The notes beneath the pieces are model-generated. The model had not been told where the DNA came from. It made no database searches and saw nothing but the letters and a program-made list of their open reading frames with translations. From Bacillota bacterium (GTDB taxonomy: Bacteria > Bacillota > Clostridia > Lachnospirales > Lachnospiraceae): a stretch of DNA of 8,380 nucleotides. The stretch is taken from assembly GCA_023450835.1 (NCBI GenBank), contig JAEXGM010000161.1, positions 1 to 8,380 on the forward strand, written 5' to 3'. Shown here in pieces: positions 1-6,766 of this stretch (positions within the stretch are counted from its first letter, which is position 1; each line of letters begins with the position of its first letter). The position numbers were made by a program, and so were the translations under genes.

Positions 1-197
1 CACATGGATAGACTGCGTCGGCCTTTGAGACTTTGTAAAATTTCGAAGCTCCATAGCTTTGCAACCCTGTTTCCTGACTGTCTACGCTTAATCCTGTCTG
101 TTACCAGACAGCACCCAAGACTCGCTAACGGTGGCTCGCTATGCCTTACCGTGCGGGGTCTCCACCCGCTAAACCAATCGCCCTTTTCTGGACGCGC
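1..197 (-). mobile_element. Group II intron, 5' end (partial, runs off left edge)
   Basis: Read on the minus strand, the sequence from 197 downward begins GCGCGTCCAGAAAAGGGCG. This matches the canonical group II intron 5' end (GUGCG followed by a short CGYCC/GGGYG stem, as in Ll.LtrB): CGTCC pairs with GGGCG around an AGAAAA loop. More domain-I-like structure follows: a GCGGG/CCCGC stem, a 7-bp hairpin at 94-111 closed by a GTAA (GNRA) tetraloop, and a 5-bp hairpin at 46-59. The intron starts one base after the TAA stop of the LplC-like permease. Candidate exon-binding sites are seen: TTTTAC (35-40) can pair with exon bases GTAAAG (IBS2), and TATCC (6-10) with GGATA (IBS1), in the expected order. 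The remaining ribozyme domains and any reverse transcriptase gene would lie beyond base 1. The plus-strand open frames here have no gene-like features. Confidence 0.82.
94..111 (-). other. GNRA-tetraloop hairpin inside the group II intron
   Basis: On the minus strand, CTGTCTG and CAGACAG form a perfect 7-bp stem closed by GTAA, a GNRA tetraloop. GNRA loops make tertiary contacts in group II domain I, which fits the intron call. Which named subdomain this is cannot be assigned without the full intron. Confidence 0.7.
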
Positions 198-1085
198 TTA
201 TCCCTTTACGGCTCCAATGGTGATTCCTTTTACAAAGAATTTCTGAAGGAAAGGGTAGATGCAGAGAATCGGTACTGTGGTTATGATAATAGCGGCATAT
301 TTAATCGTTTCCGTATAATTATCAAACCGGTCCCCGCTGCTTGATAACTCCCCTCCGCCAAGAGCATCCTGGTTCATGATAAGCAGGGAACGGAGTATAT
401 TCTGGATAGGAAGCAATTTATTATCCTCAATAAAGATGGAGGCCTGGAACCAATTATTCCAATGCCCCACGGCATAATACAACAACACTACGGCTATGGT
501 AGGCATTACCAGGGGCGTAATGATGCGGAATAATACCACAAAGTCATTGGCCCCGTCTATATAAGCGGATTCTGTCAAACTGTCCGGAAGATTCTCAATA
601 GCCGTCTTACAGATAATAGTGTTAAATATACTAATGGCTCCGGGAATAATCAATGCTGCCAGGTTGTTATACAAACCTAAGGAACGCTGGTTTAAGTACA
701 TCGGAATTAATCCGCCGCTGAAGAACATGGTGAACATCATAAAAAAAGTTATGAATTTTTTGAAATACACCTGCTTGGAGGCAAGAAAATATGCTCCGAA
801 TAATGTCATAACAAGATTAATGGGCAGAGCAAACAGCAGGATTAAAATACTGTTTTTATATCCGCTGAGTATTAACGGATGTCTAAAGGCCAGGCGGTAT
901 GCTCCGGTCGTAAAGCCTTTCGGCCACAGTGTCAGACCCGGATTAGCGACCAAAGCCGTATTATTGCTAAAAGAGGCACATAATACATAATACATTGGAT
1001 AGGCCGTTACCAGAATCAGCAGAAGCATAAGGGTGTTATTACACAGATGGAAAACTTTATCCCCGGTACTGGATTTATGTTTCAT
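198..1085 (-). CDS. Carbohydrate ABC transporter permease, LplC/YtcP type
   Basis: This 295-aa inner-membrane permease forms half of the channel of a sugar/oligosaccharide importer. About six hydrophobic helices are visible, near residues 17-38, 75-100, 110-130, 141-160, 187-207 and 262-281. The cytoplasmic EAA loop that docks on the ATPase is at 172-195 (ESAYIDGAN...ITPLVMP). The C-terminus, KGITIGAVKG, is the typical ending of the YtcP/LplC subgroup, so the protein is complete. The start ATG has a strong site upstream (GAAAGGAG, then a 5-nt gap). The gene is last in the operon, 17 nt after the LplB-like permease, with which it probably forms a heterodimer. The stop codon TAA directly abuts a group II intron, so the reading frame is intact but the 3' untranslated region is replaced by intron RNA. 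No ATPase gene is adjacent; such systems usually share an MsmX-like ATPase. The substrate is unknown. Confidence 0.93.
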   Translation of the reverse strand: MKHKSSTGDKVFHLCNNTLMLLLILVTAYPMYYVLCASFSNNTALVANPGLTLWPKGFTTGAYRLAFRHPLILSGYKNSILILLFALPINLVMTLFGAYFLASKQVYFKKFITFFMMFTMFFSGGLIPMYLNQRSLGLYNNLAALIIPGAISIFNTIICKTAIENLPDSLTESAYIDGANDFVVLFRIITPLVMPTIAVVLLYYAVGHWNNWFQASIFIEDNKLLPIQNILRSLLIMNQDALGGGELSSSGDRFDNYTETIKYAAIIITTVPILCIYPFLQKFFVKGITIGAVKG

Positions 1086-1102
1086 AGTATCTCCTTTCGT
1101 GG

Positions 1103-2053
1103 TTAAAAAAGACTGTTGTCATTGACCTTTTTGCTGATTTGGTTCGTTATCATTAAAAAGCATATATTTACAAGGGAATTGAAGAGGCCGATGGCTGTAC
1201 TGAAGCTGTAATTGGCTTCCAAAATACCTTTTCGGTATACGTAAGTGGATATTACATCTGCCACTTCATAGGTCAAGGGCTGATATAGAAGCAGTATCTT
1301 TTCATAACCCACATTTAGGATTCCTCCCATTCTTAAGATAAAAAGCACTGTAATGGTCGGCATTAGACCCGGAAGGGTAATATAAAACATCTGCTTAAGC
1401 CGCCCGGCACCATCCACCTTAGCAGCTTCATACTGTTCCTGGTCAATACCGGTTAAAGCGGCAAGATAGATAATCGAATCCCAGCCGATGGACTGCCAGA
1501 TGCCGGAGATAATATAGATAGGGTAAAAATTTTCCTTCGAGGAGAGGAGATTGGTTCTGTTTCCCCCAAAGGCAGCTATGATATCATTAAATACACCGTC
1601 TGTCTGGCAGAAAGCCCTGATAAGACCGCAAACTACAACAATGGAAATAAAATACGGCATATAAGAGATTGTCTGTACTACTCTCTTAAACCTCACATTC
1701 CTTATTTCATTTAACAGTAATGCCAGCAAAATGGGCGCCGGAAACCCAAAGAGAATACTCAAAAAGCTGATGGAAAAAGTATTTCGCAGAAGGCGGAAAA
1801 AGTAAACATCCTGAAAGAATGCCTTAAAATTATCAAATCCTACCCAGGGGCTTCCTGATATTCCTAAGAACGGACGGTAATTTTGAAAAGCAATAATAAT
1901 TCCGTACATGGGCTTATAGGCAAAGAGTAAAAGATAAATTACCACAGGACTGATAATAAGATATTTGTATTTATTTCTTTTAAAATCTTTTGACAATACG
2001 GTGCCAATGGGCAGTCTGCCGGCAGATACCCGTTTTTTGTGCGACTTTAACAT
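1103..2053 (-). CDS. Carbohydrate ABC transporter permease, LplB type
   Basis: This 316-aa inner-membrane permease is the partner of the downstream LplC-like subunit. Hydrophobic helices are seen near residues 30-49, 92-115, 130-148, 178-199, 225-245 and 285-304. The EAA loop is clear at 209-228 (EAAKVDGAG...ITLPG). The N-terminal YKPMYGIIIAFQNYRP segment (46-61) and WVGFDNF (70-76) are typical of the LplB subgroup. The frame stays open upstream to a TTG at 2132-2134, but I chose the ATG at 2051-2053 because AAAGGGG lies 5 nt ahead of it. The longer version would read through two perfect hairpins and adds a non-conserved-looking N-terminus. The gene is separated from the binding-protein gene by 202 nt containing three stem-loops, so its expression may be set lower than that of the binding protein. 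Confidence 0.93.
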   Translation of the reverse strand: MLKSHKKRVSAGRLPIGTVLSKDFKRNKYKYLIISPVVIYLLLFAYKPMYGIIIAFQNYRPFLGISGSPWVGFDNFKAFFQDVYFFRLLRNTFSISFLSILFGFPAPILLALLLNEIRNVRFKRVVQTISYMPYFISIVVVCGLIRAFCQTDGVFNDIIAAFGGNRTNLLSSKENFYPIYIISGIWQSIGWDSIIYLAALTGIDQEQYEAAKVDGAGRLKQMFYITLPGLMPTITVLFILRMGGILNVGYEKILLLYQPLTYEVADVISTYVYRKGILEANYSFSTAIGLFNSLVNICFLMITNQISKKVNDNSLF

Positions 2054-2068
2054 GATGACCCCTTTCGT

Positions 2069-2095
2069 GAATATCAAATCTTCGATTTGATATTC
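2069..2095 (-). promoter_or_regulatory. Perfect 12-bp stem-loop just upstream of the permease ribosome binding site
   Basis: GAATATCAAATC and GATTTGATATTC are perfect reverse complements separated by 3 nt. On the minus-strand transcript the stem ends 3 nt before the AAAGGGG ribosome binding site of the LplB-like gene. There is no T-run after it, so it is not a terminator. It could modulate ribosome access or protect a processed 5' end, or be a palindromic protein-binding site; the role is inferred. Confidence 0.6.
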
Positions 2096-2106
2096 CTGAA
2101 TCCGTA

Positions 2107-2135
2107 GTTGAAAAAACGCCTTTTGTTTTTTCAAC
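2107..2135 (-). promoter_or_regulatory. Perfect 11-bp stem-loop in the binding protein-permease gap
   Basis: GTTGAAAAAAC and GTTTTTTCAAC pair perfectly around a 7-nt loop. On the minus-strand transcript the right arm contains a six-U tract with CAAC after it. The hairpin sits between the leaky-terminator-like structure (2153-2211) and the hairpin at 2069-2095. It is rich in A-U pairs and not followed by a T-run, so a role in mRNA processing or stability seems more likely than termination. Function is inferred. Confidence 0.55.
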
Positions 2136-2152
2136 CTATGTATCCCCTTTAT

Positions 2153-2211
2153 AAAAAGGAGCTGATGTATCAGCCTTATTACATAGACCTGCCAGAAATC
2201 ACATCAGCTCC
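2153..2211 (-). terminator. Terminator or attenuator after the binding-protein gene
   Basis: On the minus strand GGAGCTGATGT (2211-2201) pairs perfectly over 11 bp with ACATCAGCTCC (2168-2158) and is followed at once by TTTTTAT. The 32-nt loop is long for a strong terminator, and a competing small hairpin (GCTGA/TCAGC at 2161-2174) overlaps one arm. It lies 45 nt after the binding-protein stop codon. A leaky terminator here would give more binding protein than permease, a common arrangement in binding-protein-dependent importers. A regulated antiterminator is possible but not shown. Confidence 0.65.
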
Positions 2212-2255
2212 AAACTTAATTGACAGTAATTAATTTATAGGCCGCATATTGTAAA

Positions 2256-3920
2256 TTATCTCTTTAAGAACCTGTCATAAGCTGCCTGCTGTATCTGCAT
2301 AAGCTTTGACAGCCCCATACTGTCAAGTGTCTCAAGGTATTTATCAAACTTATCCAAAGACTCTTCGCCCGTCATAAATTTTAATGACATTTCCTGCACA
2401 TAAGTCTGAATACTGTTAATCAGCATCGTCGCTTCATTGCTTTCTTCCGTTGTTCTTGTCACACCGGAAGGGAAAATATGCTTCTTGGATTCCTGATTTT
2501 CCAGCCAGGTGTCCACGGATTTTACTGCGGTGGGGTTGTTTTTCTGCTTTACGAGTTCTGTCATCTGAATACCTATATTCTGCCACTGTGCACAGGTATA
2601 TTTATCCAAAGCTTCATTGGCACCGTCAGGAGCTTTTAATATTAAATCCGTATAAGCAGGTACTCCGCCAACCATCGTATAAGTCTCGCCTTCCGTGCCG
2701 AAATTCGTATAGAGTTCGCCTTCCTCCGAGAAGAAATAATCCAGCCATTTTAGAGCTATGTCTACCTTGCCGTCATCACAGCTGGTAGTTACGGCACCAA
2801 CGCAGGCACGTGAAGTATCTTCCATCTGTGTTTTTGTAACCACATCCCCATTGTTTACTACCGGGTATGCAATTCCCTCCCATTTTGCGGAAGAGCCGCT
2901 GCTTGTTACATCTGCCAGCCAGTTTGTCAGCTGTCCCATACTGGTAACCGAAATGCCGACTTTGTTGTTAAGCGCCTTTGTTCTCATTCCGGCGTCATCA
3001 ATTGTCAGGCTGTCCGTATCAATTAATCCTTCTTCATACCATTTATTCAATTGGGCCATATATTCTTTCCATTCAGGCTGTGCCATGGAGAATTGTATCT
3101 TTTGATTATTATCCACATAAAAAAGCTCATCGCTCCATTTTGCAAAGGAACCGTAGGCTCCAAATGCACCGGCGAGCCCGGGATTCATACGGGAAATTGC
3201 AAAGGAAAAGTCGGCACCGTATTTATCATGGAAAGTCCGGATAACTTTATCCCAATCCGCAATTGTTACCGGCACGGACAGTCCCGTTTCTTCCAGCCAG
3301 TCCTGTCGGATAACCGGTCCTGTATAGGCCGCATTCCATTCGTTTTCTCTAAAGCATCCAAAGCCATAATACCTGCCGCTGTCTGACTTAACAGACTTAT
3401 CATAATAAGGATTTGCCTGCAGGTAATTCCAGTAATTCGGCGCCTCTTCCGGAAGCAGACCCGTTAAATCGCGAATGATTCTTTGATCCATATACTGGTC
3501 GGCATCATTCACAATATTATAGATGATGACATCCGGAAGCGTGTCACTGGCTAACATCAGGTTAAAAGCCTGGGCAGGGTCGGTACCTGTGGTAGGAAAT
3601 ATCCATTCTACATCAATACCGGTGTTCTTAGCTAACCCTGTATGAAACGGTGATTCCGTATAACTGGTGTAAGATTTCTGAGGAGCCATAATAGATGACC
3701 ATACGGTCAGCTTCTTATCTGTTTTAACAGGGTAACCTGCCGTGTCTCCATCGGCGGCACCGTCTTCCCCCTGGGAAGCCTCGTTCGTTACGCTGTCAGG
3801 GGCCTTGGTAACATTAGAGTTGTCTGAGCCCGTCTGTTTGGAACTGCAGCCTGTCATGCCGGCCAAAAGAGCTGCGCACAGGATAAAGACTGTGAGGCTT
3901 TTCAAAGTTCTTTTCTTCAT
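2256..3920 (-). CDS. Extracellular sugar-binding lipoprotein of an ABC importer (LplA/YtcQ-like)
   Basis: This 554-aa protein captures the transported carbohydrate outside the membrane and delivers it to the two permeases encoded downstream. Residues 1-24 are a lipoprotein signal peptide (MKKR, hydrophobic core, GMTG) followed by the lipidated Cys25. A Ser/Asp/Glu-rich linker covers about 26-62, and the binding domain starts near KKLTVWSS. The segment around residues 120-135 (ASDTLPDVIIYN) is typical of family 1 solute-binding proteins, and the end QAAYDRFLKR resembles YtcQ-like proteins. The length of 550 residues is characteristic of the large LplA/YtcQ subgroup rather than of the shorter maltose-type proteins. 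The start ATG has AGGAGG 7 nt upstream. It is the first gene of the minus-strand operon and faces the AraC-type regulator across a 244-nt control region. The ligand cannot be predicted from sequence. Confidence 0.93.
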   Translation of the reverse strand: MKKRTLKSLTVFILCAALLAGMTGCSSKQTGSDNSNVTKAPDSVTNEASQGEDGAADGDTAGYPVKTDKKLTVWSSIMAPQKSYTSYTESPFHTGLAKNTGIDVEWIFPTTGTDPAQAFNLMLASDTLPDVIIYNIVNDADQYMDQRIIRDLTGLLPEEAPNYWNYLQANPYYDKSVKSDSGRYYGFGCFRENEWNAAYTGPVIRQDWLEETGLSVPVTIADWDKVIRTFHDKYGADFSFAISRMNPGLAGAFGAYGSFAKWSDELFYVDNNQKIQFSMAQPEWKEYMAQLNKWYEEGLIDTDSLTIDDAGMRTKALNNKVGISVTSMGQLTNWLADVTSSGSSAKWEGIAYPVVNNGDVVTKTQMEDTSRACVGAVTTSCDDGKVDIALKWLDYFFSEEGELYTNFGTEGETYTMVGGVPAYTDLILKAPDGANEALDKYTCAQWQNIGIQMTELVKQKNNPTAVKSVDTWLENQESKKHIFPSGVTRTTEESNEATMLINSIQTYVQEMSLKFMTGEESLDKFDKYLETLDSMGLSKLMQIQQAAYDRFLKR

Positions 3921-3945
3921 ATAAAATCCTCCTGATTTATTAGTG

Positions 3946-3963
3946 AGCCGGTATCTGCCGGCT
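3946..3963 (-). promoter_or_regulatory. Short inverted repeat in the leader of the importer operon
   Basis: AGCCGG and CCGGCT form a perfect 6-bp GC-rich stem with a 6-nt loop, about 25 nt upstream of the binding-protein start codon and just before its AGGAGG site. It could be a leader hairpin or an operator half-site pair. No T-run follows. Its role is unknown. Confidence 0.4.
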
Positions 3964-4103
3964 ATGTGTACATTGTATTTGTCCCTATAAACTTTTTCTA
4001 TATTCCAGATACAAAACTCATTTCTTATTATGCAAATTTCAGTTGCTCAAAAAGAAAATCCCTTGCTAATTTAGGAAAAACATACTTATTTCTTATCTTT
4101 TCA

Positions 4104-4132
4104 TTGATTTTATTTGTACATATTTCTATAAT
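4104..4132 (+). promoter_or_regulatory. Sigma-A-type promoter of the membrane AraC regulator
   Basis: TTGATT (4104-4109) and a perfect TATAAT (4127-4132) are separated by 17 nt, the optimal spacing for the housekeeping sigma factor. The transcript would start near 4139 and give a short leader with AAAGGAG 9 nt before the ATG at 4165. This suggests steady expression of the regulator, independent of an activator. Confidence 0.65.
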
Positions 4133-4164
4133 TAAGTTAGACACAAGTAAAGGAGAAAAGCAAT

Positions 4165-6498
4165 ATGAAAAAATTAATTTCCAGAGAATTTCTGTCCCGC
4201 AAAAGTTTCTTTTTCCGATTCTTGCGCTCTTACCTCATTGTTCTGTGCATTCCCTTCCTGACTATAGCAATTACTTATTTTCATTCTCAAAGTACCATAC
4301 GGAATGAAATCCTCTCCTCCAACAATAATAATCTTAATCAGTTCATTACAATACTAGATATGGAGCTGGGGGGCATGGTAGATAAGGCTTCTCAGATACT
4401 TGGAAGCAACACCGTCCGCAAACAGGTATTATTTCATTATTCTCCTTCCAATCCTTCCTCTGCTTATGAAATATATGAAGTAAAAAAATACCTGGAAGAC
4501 ATCCCGTTAAATGATATTTCCGATGTGTTCGTATACATAAAATCTCTTGACCGCATTATTTCGGGCGACAGGTCGAGCCTTGGCAGCAGGGATTATTTTA
4601 ATACCTATTTTAAAAACGCCTACGATAATCTTTCAGAAGAAAATGACAGCTATGAATCCTTTTATGCCGCCTTAAATCCGGATAAACTCGCCCCTCATCT
4701 GATGGTTTTGGGACAGGAAGAGGATGTTCCTTCCCTTGGGGTCGTCCTGTCCCAAAATTACTCCACTGCCACGAAAAAAGGAGATGCTACCGCAGTCCTG
4801 ATATTAAAGCCCGAACTGCTGGACAGTCTGCTGGAACATGCCATGTTCCAGAATCGCGGTGCGGTTATGATTTACGACAGGGATAATAATTTGCTGGTAT
4901 CCTCCGATAACAAAAAACTGGAGATTAATTTATCCGATTATCCAGACAGCAGCCACATTTATTATGACCGGATAGACGGGCAGGAATATGTGCTCAAAGT
5001 AATCCCTTCCGGTGTCCTGGACTGTTATTATGTATCTGTGGTAGCCAGCAAAGTATTCTGGGAGAAATTAGACGGCCTTAGGACCATAAGCATTATCAGT
5101 ATTGCGCTGAGTACGCTGGTAAGTATCCTGTTATCCTGGCTGTTTACAAGAAACAGTTATTTCCCTATTCATTCCCTGATACATGCCATACATGATAATT
5201 CCGAATTTCAATTCGACTTTAAGAAAAAGAATGAACTGGATTTTATACGGGAAGTCATCCTGAATTCCTTTACGGAAAATGACTTGCTAAGCAGCCGCAT
5301 TGAGAACAGCAGTAATAATTTGTTCGAAGATTTCCTCCTTCATGCCATGAGAGGAACTCTAACCAACAGCAAATTTCTGAAAAAAGACTCCGAGCAGATC
5401 CTGATGCATTTTATATCCGATTCCTTTGGAGTTCTGCTCATTAACATCGATGATACAAAAGAGGAAATTACCGGTCCTATTGATAAAGAGGAGGGTCTTA
5501 GCACTCTGTCCCTTATTGTAATGAATGTAATGCTGGAACTATGTGCCAGGACGCATAAGGGTTTTGTCATCCACCTGATGCCAAAGATATATGCGGTAAT
5601 CTTAAACTATGCCAAAGGGTATGACCCTCTCTTAAAACAGCAGGACGCCTTAACCATAGCCGGGGATTTTCAGGACTTTACGAAAAAGTACTTTTACCTT
5701 ACTTCCACCTTGTCTGTCAGCAGCCCTGTTGACGGTATCGATAACATAAAAGAAGCCTACAAGCAGGCACTAAAAGCAATGGAATACCGTTATTCTTTCG
5801 GAAAAGGCAGCTTAATAGCTTATAGAGATATTGACGGAAAGAAATTTCACTATAATAATTCCTTTAACTCCAAAAACACACTGATTTTAATACAGTATGT
5901 GAAAGAGAATGCCCAGACTGACATAAGGGAAATTATGAACGATATTCTGCAGAATTCTATGATTGACCAGAATTCCTCCTTAAGTGTCATCGAGTGCTTC
6001 CGGTATGATTTAATCAACACTGTTACAAAAATAATCTATGAAATTGGCGCGCTGGAATTAGAAAAAGAAGAAAGCCTGATACAGTCCCTTATATCCGCAG
6101 AAACCTTCGATGAATTTAAGGAATTATTAATGCAGACATTGCTTTTGCTGAAAAAATACCGGACAGAATGCAAGGAGCAGGTGACCATCTGTGACCGGGC
6201 GGAGGATATTATTAAAGAAGATTATATGGATATTAATCTGAATGTCAGCATCATAGCAGATAAATTAAACATTACTCCTTCTTATCTCTCCAAACTCTTT
6301 AAGAATCAAAAATGCATCAGCCTCCTTGACTACCTCTATCAAATCAGACTGACCGTTGCCAAAAAATTGTTAAAAGAAACCAGCCTGACCGTGGAAGAAA
6401 TTGCTCTGAAGACCGGTTTTATCAGTAACAGCGCCCTTACCAAGACCTTTAAAAAGTATGAGGGCATCACCCCGGGAGTATACCGGAAGCTATTCTAG
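4165..6498 (+). CDS. Membrane-anchored AraC-family transcriptional regulator (YesS/YtdP-like)
   Basis: This 777-aa protein combines an extracellular sensor with a cytoplasmic DNA-binding domain. Transmembrane helix 1 is near residues 18-39 and helix 2 near 306-328. The roughly 265 residues between them should form an extracytoplasmic, Cache-like sensing domain. A cytoplasmic linker of about 350 residues follows, and the C-terminus (about 680-777) is a classic AraC double helix-turn-helix: first helix pair around NVSIIADKLNITPSYLSKLF, second around TVEEIALKTGF with the closing GITPGVYRK. There is no histidine-kinase or receiver domain, so sensing and DNA binding are in one chain. The start ATG is supported by AAAGGAG 9 nt upstream and a good promoter. 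The gene diverges from the importer operon, and in this family the neighbouring sugar transporter is the usual target, so activation of that operon by an extracellular sugar signal is the likely role. Confidence 0.92.
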   Translation: MKKLISREFLSRKSFFFRFLRSYLIVLCIPFLTIAITYFHSQSTIRNEILSSNNNNLNQFITILDMELGGMVDKASQILGSNTVRKQVLFHYSPSNPSSAYEIYEVKKYLEDIPLNDISDVFVYIKSLDRIISGDRSSLGSRDYFNTYFKNAYDNLSEENDSYESFYAALNPDKLAPHLMVLGQEEDVPSLGVVLSQNYSTATKKGDATAVLILKPELLDSLLEHAMFQNRGAVMIYDRDNNLLVSSDNKKLEINLSDYPDSSHIYYDRIDGQEYVLKVIPSGVLDCYYVSVVASKVFWEKLDGLRTISIISIALSTLVSILLSWLFTRNSYFPIHSLIHAIHDNSEFQFDFKKKNELDFIREVILNSFTENDLLSSRIENSSNNLFEDFLLHAMRGTLTNSKFLKKDSEQILMHFISDSFGVLLINIDDTKEEITGPIDKEEGLSTLSLIVMNVMLELCARTHKGFVIHLMPKIYAVILNYAKGYDPLLKQQDALTIAGDFQDFTKKYFYLTSTLSVSSPVDGIDNIKEAYKQALKAMEYRYSFGKGSLIAYRDIDGKKFHYNNSFNSKNTLILIQYVKENAQTDIREIMNDILQNSMIDQNSSLSVIECFRYDLINTVTKIIYEIGALELEKEESLIQSLISAETFDEFKELLMQTLLLLKKYRTECKEQVTICDRAEDIIKEDYMDINLNVSIIADKLNITPSYLSKLFKNQKCISLLDYLYQIRLTVAKKLLKETSLTVEEIALKTGFISNSALTKTFKKYEGITPGVYRKLF

Positions 6499-6733
6499 TA
6501 TGCTGACTGCTCACCCCGAGGGCAGGCAGCCAATGCATAAGTACTGCCTTGTACAATACAGTATTTACAAAATCCTTTAAGCAGCAACTTTCTTTCCATA
6601 TCAGCAATTGCCAGTTTCTTTATAAGCAACTCTTTCTACTTTTAGGACATATACACCTGCTTCCTTAGGGACTACTATAAAAATAACTTAATAAATGTAT
6701 TTGTTAAGAATCTGCACACCGGAGGTCATATAG

Positions 6734-6756
6734 AATCAAACTACCCCGTTTTGATT
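6734..6756 (+). promoter_or_regulatory. Stem-loop between a Shine-Dalgarno sequence and the start codon
   Basis: AATCAAA (6734-6740) and TTTGATT (6750-6756) pair perfectly around a 9-nt loop. A strong GGAGGT lies upstream at 6721-6726, and the first ATG codons are at 6763 and 6767. If the stem forms, it shortens the effective distance from GGAGGT to the ATG from about 40 nt to about 17 nt or less. This may be how translation of the downstream gene is set, but the stem is short and AT-rich. Confidence 0.4.
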
Positions 6757-6766
6757 TTAAAAATGT

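Noticed and set aside
4..344. Two overlapping plus-strand open frames (4-246 and 141-344)
   Set aside because: They lie antisense to the group II intron 5' end and the permease 3' end, have no ribosome binding site, and their translations look like random low-structure sequence.
2054..2134. N-terminal extension of the LplB-like permease from TTG at 2132-2134
   Set aside because: The extension runs through two perfect hairpins and lacks a well-spaced ribosome binding site, whereas the ATG at 2051-2053 has AAAGGGG 5 nt upstream.
3921..4164. Catabolite-response (cre) site or riboswitch in the divergent region
   Set aside because: I could not find a good TGNAANCGNTNNCA-like match or a recognisable riboswitch core; only short repeats are present.
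6519..6550. Possible terminator after the membrane AraC gene
   Set aside because: AGGGCAG can pair with CTGCCTT only with a wobble and an 18-nt loop, and no T-run follows, so the evidence is too weak.
6499..6766. Remnant gene or clear promoter upstream of the deacetylase-like gene
   Set aside because: No convincing reading frame and no -35/-10 pair with correct spacing; a lone TATAAA at 6676-6681 has no matching -35. I see only AT-rich spacer with short pyrimidine-rich repeats.
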